Source of the DNA: Symbiodinium natans
Lineage: Eukaryota; Sar; Dinophyceae; Suessiales; Symbiodiniaceae
Direction of reading: 5' to 3'
Assembly (NCBI GenBank): GCA_905221605.1
Contig: CAJNDS010000002.1
Coordinates: forward strand, 1,059,881-1,123,880
Length of the DNA: 64,000 nucleotides
The position numbers and the translations under genes were made by a program. Under the pieces are notes generated by a model. It searched no databases, was not told the origin of the DNA, and saw only the letters and a list, made by a program, of their open reading frames with translations. The stretch's first letter is position 1; each line of letters starts with the position of its first letter. This document shows, in pieces, positions 25,559-38,975 of this stretch.

Positions 25559-28500
25559 TAGGGTTTAGGGTTTAGGGTTTAGGGTTTAGGGTTTAGGGTT
25601 TCGACTTCACATAGGGTTCCGAAGCTCTAAACCATACCAGGCCCTGAGCCCTGAGCCCTGAGCCCTGAACCCCACCTTTAGGGTTTAGGGTTTAGGGTTT
25701 AGGGTTTAGGGTTTAGGGTTTAGGGCTCCGAAGCTCTACACCATGGCAAGCCCTGAACCCCTAAACCTTTGGCTCTAAAGCTTCACACTCATCCCACGGC
25801 TCACACAGGGTTAGAGGCCTAAGGCCTGAAATGAGGACTCGAGACGCTGACAGGTGAGGGTTTAGGGTTCAGGGCTCGGAGTTTCGGGCTCAGAGGGTTT
25901 AGGGTTTAGGGCTTAGGGTTTAGGAAACCCCGTGGAGTATGCTCCTTCTAGGAAAGGGGGAAAAAGGGGGGGAGGGGGGGAGGGGGGTCTGCGGATTCTA
26001 GAATTCTAGAGGCTCGAAGTGATTATACAGCTTAGGGTCTTTCGGGTCTCTAGTGACTTGGGCCGAAGATGTTGAAGACTTACGCTTAGGGCTAGGGTCC
26101 CTAGCCCGCAACCCCTAAACCTAAACCCCAAACCCCGCAAACCCTAAGCCCTCCCTAGACTCCCTAAGCCCTAAGCCCTCCCGAAAAACCCGAAACCCTA
26201 AACTCCCTAAACCCCCGAATCCCTGAACTCCCTAAACCCTAAGCTGCCTAAACCCTAACGCCCCTAAGCCCTGAAACCTACACCGCATAAGCGACCCGGC
26301 TCTTGGCTGCACTTAGGTATAAATGAGTTTTTTAGCTGCCTTGTTAAGAAACCCAATAAGCCCAAAAAGGCTCAGGATCTAAAGTGACCGTCAAGAACCG
26401 TAAACCCTAAACCCTACACCCTAAACCCGAAACCCTAAACCCACAAAGGGCTGAGACCAGTACCATGATACTCTGCTGCTGGTCCTTGAAGGTCACGAAG
26501 GCTGATGAGCTGATGCCTGCTTGGGGTTTAGGGTTTAGGGTTTAGGGTTTAGGGTTTAGGGTCTAGGGTTTAGGGTTTAGGGCTTAGGCTTTATAGGGTT
26601 TTGGGTTTCAGGTTTAGGAGTTATAAGGGTTTGTAAGGGTTTGTAAGGGTTTAGGGTTTGGGGTACGGCAGCCCCCTGCCCGCATGAACAACAAGGAAGA
26701 ACCTGAAGGACGGACTGCGAATTCCGAATGCTGAGTATTGAATAGGGAGGAGTTACCTAAACCCTAAACCCTAAACCCCTACAAACCCTTACAAACCCTT
26801 ATAACTCCTAAACCGTAATCCCTAAACCCTATTGAGGAGGAACACTGGAGAATTGCGGCCGCGCCCCCCTTCCCACAACCTTTAACTCTACACCGCTGCG
26901 GAACTTACCTCCAACCCACCAACTCGCTACAAAGAGCACCCTAAGCCTGAAATCCTAGAGCCTAGAGCCTTTTGAAAGTTCCTGAACCCCAAACCCTAAG
27001 CCCTAAAGCCCTATAAACCCTAAACCCTAAACCCTAAACCCTAAACCCTAAACCCTAAACCCTAAACCCTTAGTAAGATTCAAAGGCGTAGGTCGACGGC
27101 CTTCCGTGGACTTCAGCAGCTCGTCCCTGAACTCCGCTACCTGCAGTGAAGGCTGGGAGTTAGGGTTTAGGGTTTAGGGTTTAGGGTTTAGGGTTTAGGG
27201 TTTAGGGTGTAGGGTAGTGTAGGGTGCAGGGTGCAGGGTTTAGGGTGTAGGGTGTAGGGTTTAGGGATTAGGGTTTAGGGTTTCTTGGAATCTTGGGAGG
27301 GTTTTGGGGGTTTAGGGTCCGTATACAGGGTGCAGGGGTCTGATAGGGGGGTGGGTGGCGGGTTGGGTCGGGCTAGAGAGGGCTTCAAGCCATGCTGCTT
27401 ACATGTTACAGTTATGGTGGCGGGTTAAGATATGACATGTTCACACGCTTTACGTCAGGGCAAGCTCGACAAATGATGTTCCGGCACCAGCGTGAAAACG
27501 GTTGTGTAAATTGATGAGGTGCTTGAGGATAGACGGTGGAGTGCTGCGATGGAGGATGCGGCACTCGAGAAGGGTCTCGAGGGTGTTGCGCAGATTCTTG
27601 TACTCTGGCTCGTCAGCCAGAGCAGCATAGAAAGCCTCACAGAGGCTGCCAAATGTCAGCGCTCGCATGGGGCCTGAACGCAAGGCCGTCCGGACGACTG
27701 GCTCCAATTCTCCTCGCGCGCCTTCGACGATGCCTCGCGCCTTCACAGACGCCAAATAGGCGGTTTTGACTCCTGGGTGCATTTTCGTCCCGTTAACCCT
27801 ACGACTTAACCTCGAAGCCCTAAACCCTGACCCTACAGCCTAAACACCAAAATGAACCTGTGTCGCTTCATTTGAAAGTATGTTGGTTGTGTGTTTGCTT
27901 GGGGTCGTGTGTCTGAATCTGCCCCAATAGCTGCTACGTTTAGGATTCGAACTTGCCCAGTAACCTCACAACGAAGACATGGGCCCACATGTGCTTTCGC
28001 TGACGGATGTCGATCACGGAGTCTCATCCCTCATGATTAGGGTTTGGGGTTGGGGTTTCGGGTTTCACCCCTTACAAGGAAACGAGGATGCTACTGGGCT
28101 TTCTAGGATGGGGTTGCAGAATTCCGCGGTTTTTGTGTGTGTTTAGGGGCTTCAGGGTTCAGGGGATTTCGGGATTTAGTGCTTAGCTTTAGGGCTTCTG
28201 TTGCTGGGATTCGGGTTTAGGGTTTAGGGTTTAGGGTTTAGGGTTTAGGGTTTAGGATTTGGGGTCTAGGATATCTTTCAGGGCACAGGGTATTGGAGGC
28301 GTTTGAGGGGGGGGGGGGTCTGTAGGCGCAGGATGCCAGCCTCACAAACTGTTCCAGCAACCGAACCTTGCAACCAAACAACCCCTTTCAACCCAAAAAA
28401 CATGGAACCCTGCAAACCTCAAACCTCTGACCTCCATGTCCTAAACCCTAAACCCGAAACCCTAAACCCTCATATTTGAACCCTGTGTACCCTGAACCAG

Positions 28501-31500
28501 TGAACGCGATGAACCCGAAAGACTTCAAGCCGCACAAGCCATATAAACCCATTTGAACCCGATAAGCCGCGCCCGCTCGAAACCCTGTAAGCCTTACAAG
28601 CACCTGGAAACCTCGTAAGCCAGATAAACCCCTAAATGCTAAGTCTGCAATCCTAAACCCTAAACCGAAACCGTATAAGCCTTAGCATGCTACAAGCCCC
28701 CATACCGGCAAAGAAAGAGTCCCTGAACCCTAAACCCTAAACCCTAAAACTCGGGCCCGTATTGCGACGCTTTCTGAAACCCTAACCCTAAACCCTATAA
28801 ACCCTATACACCCTAAACCCTGTAAGCCCTATAAACCCTAAACCCTAAACCCCCAGTGGGCGCCTCCTTCTCCGCGTCCTCCAAAGCCTTGGTAAGCTTC
28901 TCCCTCTCCTTCTCATCGGGTTCGCCTTTTCGGAAGGTTTAGGGTTTGGGGTTTAGGGCTAGGGGTTTAGGGTTTAGGGTTTAGGGTTTAAGGTTTAGGG
29001 TTTAGGGTTTAGGGTTTAGGTTTAGGGTTCAGGGTTTCGGGTTGAGGGTTGAGGGTTTAGGGTTTAGGGTTTCGGGTTTCGGGTTTAGGGTTTAGGGTTT
29101 AGGGTTTGGGGTCTAGGGTCTAGGGTCTAGGGTTTAGGGTCCAGGGTTTAGGCTTTAGGGTTTAGGGTTTCGGGTTTAGGGTTCAGGGCTTCCGGTTGAT
29201 ATAGGGGGTTCTGGTCTGTTGAGGCTCGTCCCAAAGTCTTCGTCATCCTCACCCACGGTTCTTTGGAGAGGGCCGGTAGGCTGTGTAGGGCCGTCTAGCA
29301 CTTAGGGCTTCGGGCCCCTAAACTCTAAATCTTGAGCCCTGTGCCCCCGTCCCAGATGATCCCAACCCTAACCCCTAAACCCTAACCCCTCGAAACAAAG
29401 ACTCCCCATCCCACACACTTCTGTCTGAAACCCTGAACTCTGAAACCCGAAACCTTAAGCCCTGGAGCAAGGGTTTAGGGCTTGGGCTTCTTGATCTCGA
29501 AATTAGGCTGCGCTCTAAAGTCTAATCCCCTCCCCCTAATATGAAAAAAAAACCTACCCCTAATATTCAATACTCCCAAGATACCAGAAAATAACTACAA
29601 TGGGAGATAATTGTTTTTGGGGTTGGGGGGCGGGCCTCAAATCCTCCCGAAACTCTACCTGCTTCTCCAACAACCAAGGGGAAAAAGAAGCTAAACTTTA
29701 TTCTTACTAAAAGTTTAAAGTTCAACTACTGGGGCAAGAAAAACCCCGAATAGACTGCACTCTGAAGGCCAGGCCCTAAACCCTAAAGGTTCCTAAACCC
29801 TAAACCCTAAACCCTAAACCCCACCCTGCCTGACTTGTCCCAGGCAAACTCGGCTTCATGCAACTCCTGACTCGCCATGTCCCGAGCTTGGATACCTTGG
29901 GTTTACTTGGAGGGTTTAGGGTTTAGGGTTTAGGGTTTATTGAAATTATTAAGGGTTCAGGTCCGGGGAAGTTTCGAGGAGTTTCGAGGAGTTTCAAGGA
30001 GTTTCGTCTTTTAGATTTTTCTTAACAATTTCAAGTTACAGGGGGCTTGAGGGTTTAGGGTTTAGGGTTTAGTACCTCGGGTTCGCTTGGAGGTCCATGG
30101 TACTTATTCACCGATAATAAGTGTACTTATAACTCACTTATAAGCCCCTTAGGTGCCCCAATATGGATATAAGTACAGTTGTATGTACAGTTTGCTGAAT
30201 AAGTACCGTGAACCTCCAAGTAAACCCGGGGGGGGGGGGGGGGGGGTTGCGGGTGCAGCGGGAGGCACGTTTGTTGTTCTTCTTATTCGGGTGGGCTGGG
30301 GTGGGGTGTGTTTTCTCCAGAAAGCGTGTATATCGTGGATGTATGGATGGATGATGCATGGATGGATGGCGTGGTGGAATTCGTGAATTTCTTGGAGTTG
30401 CTGTATGCGTTATCGCGCGGGGTAGGGTTGGCGGGACCCCCCACCCAACCCTAACCCCCGAACCCTAAACCCTAAGCCCAAAATCTCAACGAAAAAAGGG
30501 GCAGAACTTAGAAGCCCTTCTAGACCCAAGAGTAGCCTAGGAAGACCAAGGGCACCCTTTTTGGTTTAGAGGGGACTTTAAGGGAACCTAACCTTCAAAA
30601 AGGAATAAAGGCCTACTCTGGCTCCTAGCCTTGTACGAGCTCTCAGGGATCCTTGCAGCCCCTAAGCTGATCAAAACCCTACACCCTAAACCCTAAACCC
30701 TAAACCCTGAATCCTAAACCCGAAACCCGAAACCCTAAACCCTAAGCCCTAAACCCTAAACACCTGAATCCCTGAACCCCGGGCTTTCGGGTCTTAGGCA
30801 TCGGAGAGCTAGCTACTTGAGGTTTCAGGATTTAGGGTTTATAGGGTTTATAGGGTTTATAGGGTTTATAGGGTTTATAGGGTTTAGGGTTTATAGGGTT
30901 TGTAGGGTTTATAGGGTTGATAGGGTTTGTAGGGTTTATAGGGTTTTGGGTGCTTGGGGTGCTTAGGGGTTGAGGGTTTAGGGCTTAGGGTTCGTACTCA
31001 GGGATTAGGGTTCAGGATTTAGGGATTTAGGGTTCAGAGTGTAGTACTCAGGGCTTCAGGGTTTCTAGGGTTTAGGGTTTAGGGTTTCGGGGTTTAGCGT
31101 TTGTGATCCAGGGTTTAGGGTTTGGGGTTTAGGGTTAAGGATTGTTGGGGGCTGCAGGTCTATAGGGCTCCTCGAGCTGTGTGGGTACGGATGAATCTCT
31201 CCATTTTTGATGAGGGGTGGCATACAGTGTTGCTTGGGGCTTCGGGTTTAGACCGTTAAGAAGGAGTGCCACACACCCTAAACCCGAAACCCTAACCCCT
31301 GAACCCTCAGTCTTGCATGGCCTGACAGCAGCCAGGAGACGTTTCTGGAGCTTGCCCGTATGCCGGACGAAATTCACGTTCGTAATGGCTCCTGGCATTC
31401 TGCGACGCCATGCGCCCCTCCGCCCCTTGCATGTCACAACCCTTTAGGGTTTAGGGTTTAGGGTTTAGGGTTTAGGGTTTGTAAGAGACCCCGAAACCTG

Positions 31501-34500
31501 CCTTCTTTTCAGGCCATTGCTTATTACGCCCCTTATAGGATTCCTACACAACCTACAAAAGGAAATAGGTGTTGAGTTCTTAAGGTAATCCCTACTCACC
31601 CTACACAGGTTCACACACACGCACACAGGGCTAGATGGGCTGGAGTCAAGGCTCGTCGGTCCAAGCACTGCCTGCATTCATAATCTCACCGGGATCACCA
31701 GGGCTACCCAAGAACAACTTTGCTGACTTCTGAACCCCTCCTAAAAGTCTATTTTGTAGGCTCCTCATTTGCAGTTTCTACAAAAACCCAAACAGTTATA
31801 AAGCCCTGAGAAGAGCCAGCCAGAAGAAAGCCAAGACAATGTTCATACACTTGGAGGCACGTGCACCCAAGTGCTCACCCTGCAGACAGGCCTTGTCCGA
31901 AGATATCTTGGTAAAACCTCCGCTTGCAGACTGGCAAAGGGAAGTTTAGGGTTTAGGGCTTAGGGTTTAGGGTTTAGGGTCTAGGGGGTTCTACCTTGGA
32001 CCCTTAAGGTTGTACCCTTGGGTTTTGGGGTCCCTTCTTAAGGATCCATAAGAGAATAAGAGTGCTATAGTAGGAGTAGGAATCAGCAGGCAACCTTGCC
32101 TGGACCCCTGGCTGTAGCACATACGGTGCTGCCCATACACTTCCATGTTTCGCCCAAACCGCAACTACAACTACAATGAAGGTACAGCTCGACTCCTAGA
32201 CAAGTAGAACCGAACCAGTCTTCAAGCGGTTTGAAACTGATCTGTCGGCTGGCGACCTGCTTTCCAATAAATAACCTAAGAACAGCCCTAAACCCTAAAC
32301 CCTAAACCCTAAACCCGAGAGGTGCCCGTGTTATCCCCCGTGCTTGTCGAAGGGGGGTTTGTTTTAGGGGAGCCCAACATCCAAAAACATCGTGGAGAAG
32401 GGTTTAGGGTTTAGGGTTTAGGGTTTAGGGTTTAGGGGGTTCTACCACTACTACCGGGGACCTCAAGCCGGACTACATCTAGGGTGCCAAGTATGGACCA
32501 GGGTTTAGGGTTTAGGGTTTAGGGTTTAGGGTTTAGGGTTTAGGGTTTGATGCACTGTATAGAATAAGGGCCCATACTTCGGATCCCTCGAAACAAGGGC
32601 AGGGGACCATTCTAACGGGCCCATGGTTCAAACCTTCGACTAAAGGAGGGACCCTGACACTCAAGGCCCTCAACCCTAAGCACTAAACCCTGTAAACCAA
32701 ACAGCCCTAGAATCCCTATACACCCTGTAAACCCCATAAGGCCTACGAACCCTATAAACCCCAAACCCTATATGAAGCCTGGAAAACCCGAAGGCGACTG
32801 CGATTTAGACAAACTGACCAGCTGAACAGAGGGTCAAGCTCCCAACCCTAAGAAGCCCCAAAGCCCTCCCCAAACCCCTCAAACCTCCTCAAACCCCCCC
32901 CCCACCCCCCCCCCCACCCCCCCAAACCCCAAACCCCAACCCGCAAACCCCCAAAAGCCTCTCAAAATCGCAACGCTGAACCTTCAGCCTCTGACCCCGA
33001 ACCCTACACTCTACACCCTCAACCCCAAACCCCAAACCCTAAACCCTAAATCCCTAAACCCCAAACCCCAAACCCTCACCCCTAAAACCCTACACCCTCA
33101 GAAAGACCAAGGAGCGCTGTCAGCGCCTGGACAGTGCGAAACCTGGGGAGCGCAGCCCGAAATCCTAAAGCCCAGTGAGTTTAGGGTTTAGGGTTTAGGG
33201 TTCAGGGTTCAGGGTTTAGGGATTAGGGGTTGGGGTTTAGGGTTTAGGGTTTAGGGTTTAGGGTTTAGGGTTTAGGGTTTAGGGTTTAGGGTTTAGGGTT
33301 TAGGGTTTAGGGTTTAGGGTTTAGGGTTTAGGGTTTAGGTTTATTTAGGTTTAGTTAGGGTTTAGGGTTTAGGGTTTAGGGTTTAGGGTTTAGGGTTTAG
33401 GGTTTAGGGTTTAGGGTTTAGGGTTTAGGGTTAGGTTTAGGGTTTAGGGTTTAGGGTTGAGGGTCCCTTCCTTTCGAAGTGGCAGTGGCCAAGGTTGCGT
33501 ATTGCGGGGGGGGGGGGGTGAAATTGTTTGGCCTTGCGTGGCTAGAAAGCACCCCCCCCCCCCCCCCCCCCCCTCCCCCCCCCAAGCTTTGAGACCAGAT
33601 CCTACAGCAGGTAAGGATGCTGGCAATACAGAGGCAATAAGCAGCTCTAGAAATGCTAGAGCCCGAACCCTTGAACCCCGCTTTGAGTGTTGTCCTAGAC
33701 ACCACGCACTCCCAAAACTTCGCCTCAGGACTGTCTGAACATCCGAACTTCGGGGTTCAAATTCAGATTTAGGGGTCTTGGGGGGCGGCCCTTCACCTTG
33801 AACCCAAGTAAGCAAGCTTCACCTTTCTTTTCCAGGAAGAGCGTTTATTGCTCGTATCCCCAATCACGCAATACAGAACTATACATACATATATATATAT
33901 ATGTGTGTGTACATGCTATATATGTGTACATGCTTACCCTATATATATATACACATACATACATACATACATACATACATACATACATACATACATACAT
34001 ACATACATACATACATACATACATACATACATACATAGGAAACCCTACATGCACTCACCAAAAACGACAATGCGAACCCAAACACACACCCAGCTAAAAC
34101 CTAAACCCTAAAGCCTATACCCTGAACCCTAAACCCTAAGCCCTAAACCAAAGCCCTAAACCCACTATATACATCCCGGGCGGCTCGTGGGGGATGAACT
34201 CCACGAGCACCGTGTTCCTGAGTCTTCGGGACTCCGGAGTTTAGGGTTTAGGGTTTAGGGATTCGGGTTTAGGGTTTAGGGATTAGGGTTTGGGGTTTAG
34301 GGCTTAGGGTTTAGGGTTTAGGGTTTAGGGTTTAGTGTTTAGGGTTTAGGGTTTAGGGCGACCTGCGGGCTGCGAGGGCCAGAACTGAAGGCCCCAATGG
34401 GCTTGACTCTCAATACAAGGTAGGGTTCAGGAATGAGGCGCTCACGAAGCTTAAAGAATTACCGTGCGCAGTAGTACTGTAAACTACTAGGGCTTGTATG

Positions 34501-37500
34501 GCTACCAGGGGTCACATGAAAGTGAAGTCGAGAATGGCTAGTATCCCCGAAAGGACACCCAACAGAGATGCCGATATTTATGAGGAACCCACCACACACT
34601 CGCCCAAAAAACCACTACAAACCCATTCTAGATCAGCAAAGCGGCCCTAGATTAGGGTTGCTCCTAGGGGGGCCCTGGGAGCGGGAAAAAAAAACAAGAA
34701 AACAAACGAACTCAACCGGCTGGTCGCCCCCTGAACCCTAAACCCTAAACCCCCCTAAATCCCCCAAAACCCCTACACCCCTAAACAGGATCCTGCCATC
34801 CACCCCTCAACCCCTCAACCCCTAAACCCCTGAACCTCACGCCCCAAACCCCAAACCCCAAACCCCAAACCCCAAACCCTAAACCCTAAACCCTAAACCC
34901 TAAACCCTAAACCCGCACAGCGTCGCTCTGGGCAGGGGCATCTTCATGAGCCACTGCTTGCGGCGGTCTTCGAACTTGGTCTCCTTTTTCATCAAGGAAG
35001 CCCCCCATGAAAAAGGAGTTTAGGGTTTAGGGTTTAGGGTTTAGGGTTTAGGGTTTAGGGTTTAGGGGTTTCAAGTCAGGGACTTAGAGTAGAAGTTTGA
35101 GGGTACTTAACTAACTGTATTTAGGGGAGAGTCCCCTTACCACCTCGCCCTATCACTTTAGGGGTTCTTGAGATTAGGGAATGAAGGGGGGGGGGGGGCC
35201 TAAGGGGGGAACCTTGAGAGGAGGTAGGGTTTAGGGTTTAGGATTTAGGGTGAGGGGCGGTCGCTTGAAGGTCTGGCTCTATGATGGTTTAAGCTGAGCC
35301 CTAAGACAACACCCTCGTTAAACCTGAGCCGAAGCCTTTTCAAACAACCCTAAACCCTTTCTGGTTCAAAGGGGCCTAAAAGGGAACCTAAACCCCCCAA
35401 AATGAAATAAGGGCCTACTCTGGGTCCTAAACCCTAACCCTAAACCCTAAACCCTAAACCCTGAACCCTGAACCCTAAACCCTAAACCCAAAAAACATGA
35501 AGACGAAGCTCCTGCGTTTGGAATACCAGGAGCTGCACCGCACACACCACGTACCAGACGTAGAGCGCCACTGGATAGCAAACCAAGCTGCCCCTCGGAA
35601 GCTCGGAGTCTTCAGTGCAGGGTTTAGGGTTTAGGGTTTAGGGTTTAGGGTTTAGGGTTTAGGGTTTAGGGTTTAGGGTTTAGGGTTTAGGGTTTAGGGT
35701 TTAGGGTTTAGGGTTTAGGGTTTTCGGGTTTAGGGTTCAGACACCGTTCGAGCGCATGAAGCACTCAAAATCACTGAGATCCTCATTCCCAAGCCCTAAC
35801 AACCGGCAAAAGCCCCTTAAACGACCTAAACCCTGTACCCTAAACCCTAAACCCTAAACCCCAAACCCCAAACCCTAAACCCTAAACCCTACAACCCTTC
35901 AAGGGCTTGGCCCATTTAGGCTTCCTAAGCGTGAAGCAGAGCGTGAAGCAGCCGCAGAGGGCTTTTCTCTGGACTGCGCAACCCCAAAAATGTTAGAGTT
36001 TAGGGTTTATAGGGTTTAGGGTTTAGGGTTTAGGGTTTAGGGTTTAGGGTTTAGGGTTTAGGGTTTAGGGTTTAGGGTGTAGGGTGTAGGGTGTAGGGTT
36101 TATAGGGTTTATAGGGTTTATGGGGTTTATGGGGTTTATCGGGTTTATAGGGTTTATAGGGTTTATAGGGTTTATAGGGTTTATGGGGTTTATAGGGTTT
36201 ATAGGGTTTATAGGGTTTATAGGGTTTATAGGGTTTTATAGGGTTTTATAGGGTTTAGGGACCCGGGTGTAGGGTTGGGGGTTTGGGGTTTGGGGTTTAG
36301 GGCTGCTAGATAGTACAGGGGTGTGGCCCTGAACTGTTGTTTCTCGGCCACCCGTAATCCCCTTTTTAGGGCTTTAGAGTCTCGGGTTTTTGGCAATGGG
36401 CGCCAGTGGAGAATGGTCGAATGCAGCCCTAGCTGGGCTGTGCTGTGTCCAACACATCACAGGACACAGGAGACACAGCAAGGTCAACATCTGGCTGTCT
36501 CCAAAAAAAAGCCTGTTCTGAAGTTTCGGGTGGGAATTGAAGGCGTAAGCCTCAACCCTACTGGTAACAGTTGATGGCTTGGGTTTGCCTGTGGCTGTGA
36601 TGTCTTCACGGCGGGGGGAGATGAAGAACTCCCAGCCTCAATGTTTGTTTCGCAACATTGAACCCTTAACCCTTGAAAACCTGTAAACCCCATAAACCCT
36701 GTAAACCCTGAACCCTATCAACCCAGACTCGTAAACCCTAAACCCTATGAACCCTAAACCCCAACCCAAACCCTCAACCCAAACCCGAAAACCGAAGCCC
36801 AAAACCCGAAACCCTAAACCCGAAGCCCATCTGAGCCCAATAATAGAGGTGCCTGAGTAATTAGAATAGGGTTTGTGGGGTTGCTATAGTATAATTACAC
36901 AGGGCCATGAGGGAATGTTATTAGGAATGATTAACCTAGGCTTAAAAAAGGGTGCCCTTTTTTGCTTAAAGGGGTTTATAAGGGAACCTAAACCCCCCCA
37001 AAAAGGGAATAAGGGTACTCCTGGGCATCCTAGTAGTATAATTACAATGGGACCATAAGGGTGTGTTATTTGTAATGATTCCGACCCCTATATTAGCTGC
37101 TGATAAGTTGCTCTTTCACGTTCGCAAAGCCGATCAAGCTGAGCCGATTGTCGGCTGCATGGCCGCCGCTGAAGGCATAGAGGGGACCTTGGGAGGGCTT
37201 TCGGGCTTCGGGTTTCCAGTTGAGGGGTGAATGAGGGGTTTAGGGTTTAGGGTTTAGGGTTTAGGGTTTAGGGTTTAGGGTTTAGGGTTTAGAATTAATC
37301 TTCGATGGTTTTTTTTGGGGGGGTGGGGTGGTGGGGGGTAGGTGGGTGCGGTACCCGGAGCGGAGCTTGTGCACGCGAGTAGAGCGTTTCGGGTTCCTCC
37401 TCTCCGACTTTTTGCCTCATCATCCCCAAAGGGATGAACTGTGGCGCCCGCGAGATCGGAGGCTCAAGTTTGCTAGAATATTCAAGGGCTTGGGGTTCAA

Positions 37501-38919
37501 CTAAACCGATCAGCTTAAGGGAGGGTTCAGAAGGGAACCTGGCCGCAAAACCCTGTGCCTATGCTTGAATGTCCCGGATCGTGCACTTAATCGGTTCACT
37601 GGAACGTTGAACCCAACAATAACTCCAATCATGATTCGTGGGCCCCTCACTGTAGCAAAGGCAACCTTCCTAAGCCTAAACCCTAACCCTAAACCCTAAA
37701 CCCTAAACCCTAAACCCTAAACCCTAAACCCTAAACCCTAAACCCTAAACCCTAAACCCTAAACCCTAAACCCTAAACCCCTAAACCCTAACAAGCCCTG
37801 AGCCTAGACCCCACGGCTGCGAAACTGAGGCCCGCGGCACAGGAGGACAAGGGCTGGCGCGCCGAGCATGAGCATCATCTTCATGACCTGGGTTTAGGGT
37901 TTAGGGTTTAGGGTTTAGGGTTTAGGGTTTAGGGTTTAGGGTTTAGGGTTTAGGGTTTAGGGTTTAGGGTTTAGGGTTTAGGGTTTAGGGTTTAGGGCCT
38001 CTCTATACTCAACTTGGGACCCTAGCAAAAATTATTTTTCTATGCTGCTGCTTAGGAATTATAGTACCCAAACAAAAATATTTCCCAAGTAGCTCTACCG
38101 TTGCGAGCTAAAAAAGGGTTCGTTCCGAATTTAGGGCTTAGGGGGTTAAGATGCGGAGCCGACCCCAACTTCCAACTCCTACAGCACGACACCAACCGAT
38201 GCCACAATCCCAAGTGGTCCAGTGTGGTTTGAAAAACATGGCTTCGATGCTTCAACCTGAAGAAAAAACCTGAGTATTCTTCATGAATCCTAATTAAACC
38301 TTGAACCCTAAACCCTGAAACTGAAACCTAAGCCCTAAATACTCTTTTTGGTCAGCGACACCGGGGGGGTAGGGGAGGAAGGCGAGGTTGTTTTGTTTTT
38401 TAGGGGAACGGAATGGAGGATTTTAAGGCTTTGGTTTTAGGAGTTCTGTCTCAGGCTTTCTGGTTCGCGCCTGCGGGGATTTCAAGATTCTGGACTCAGG
38501 GTTTTGCGCGTTTGGGCTTAGAAGATCTGGCACGGCGGAAAGATTAGGGTCTATCGGGGATTGGGGCTCCCTTAACCCTAAAACCCAACGCCCTAAAACC
38601 AATGGCACCAGCGATTGCGGGCAACGCGAGAAATCGCCAGGTAAGGCAGGAGGGCAGGTGCAGTGAGCCCGCAACTATATATGAGCCCGCATTTCTTTAG
38701 ATGTATATATATATATATATCTGTACTTGTTATATATGTGCATATGTGTGTATAGGCATGTACATATTTCACACACATTGTGCATCTATACATATATATG
38801 TGCACACATACACAGAGATATATAGTAATGAACAGATAGATAGATATGGATATAGATACAGATACAGATACATGCATTGTGTATACATAAGTGGTCCTAA
38901 AACATAAGCATTGAACACT

Positions 38920-38975
<56 letters not shown>

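Noticed and set aside
27960-28030. Island RKHMWAHVFV and a tRNA B-box-like gttcgaatcc
   Set aside because: The position does not fit the order of the channel domains, and no tRNA fold could be drawn.
31830-31925. Hydrophobic island KCMNIVLAFFWLALL on the minus strand
   Set aside because: Falls in a region that should be cytosolic, and the flanking exons join without it.
37362-37438. Exon-like island FIPLGMMRQKVGEEEPETLY on the minus strand
   Set aside because: Open and bounded by AG and GC, but the second-membrane exon joins the next exon (PLYAFSGGHAAD) in phase without it, and the result matches the family better.
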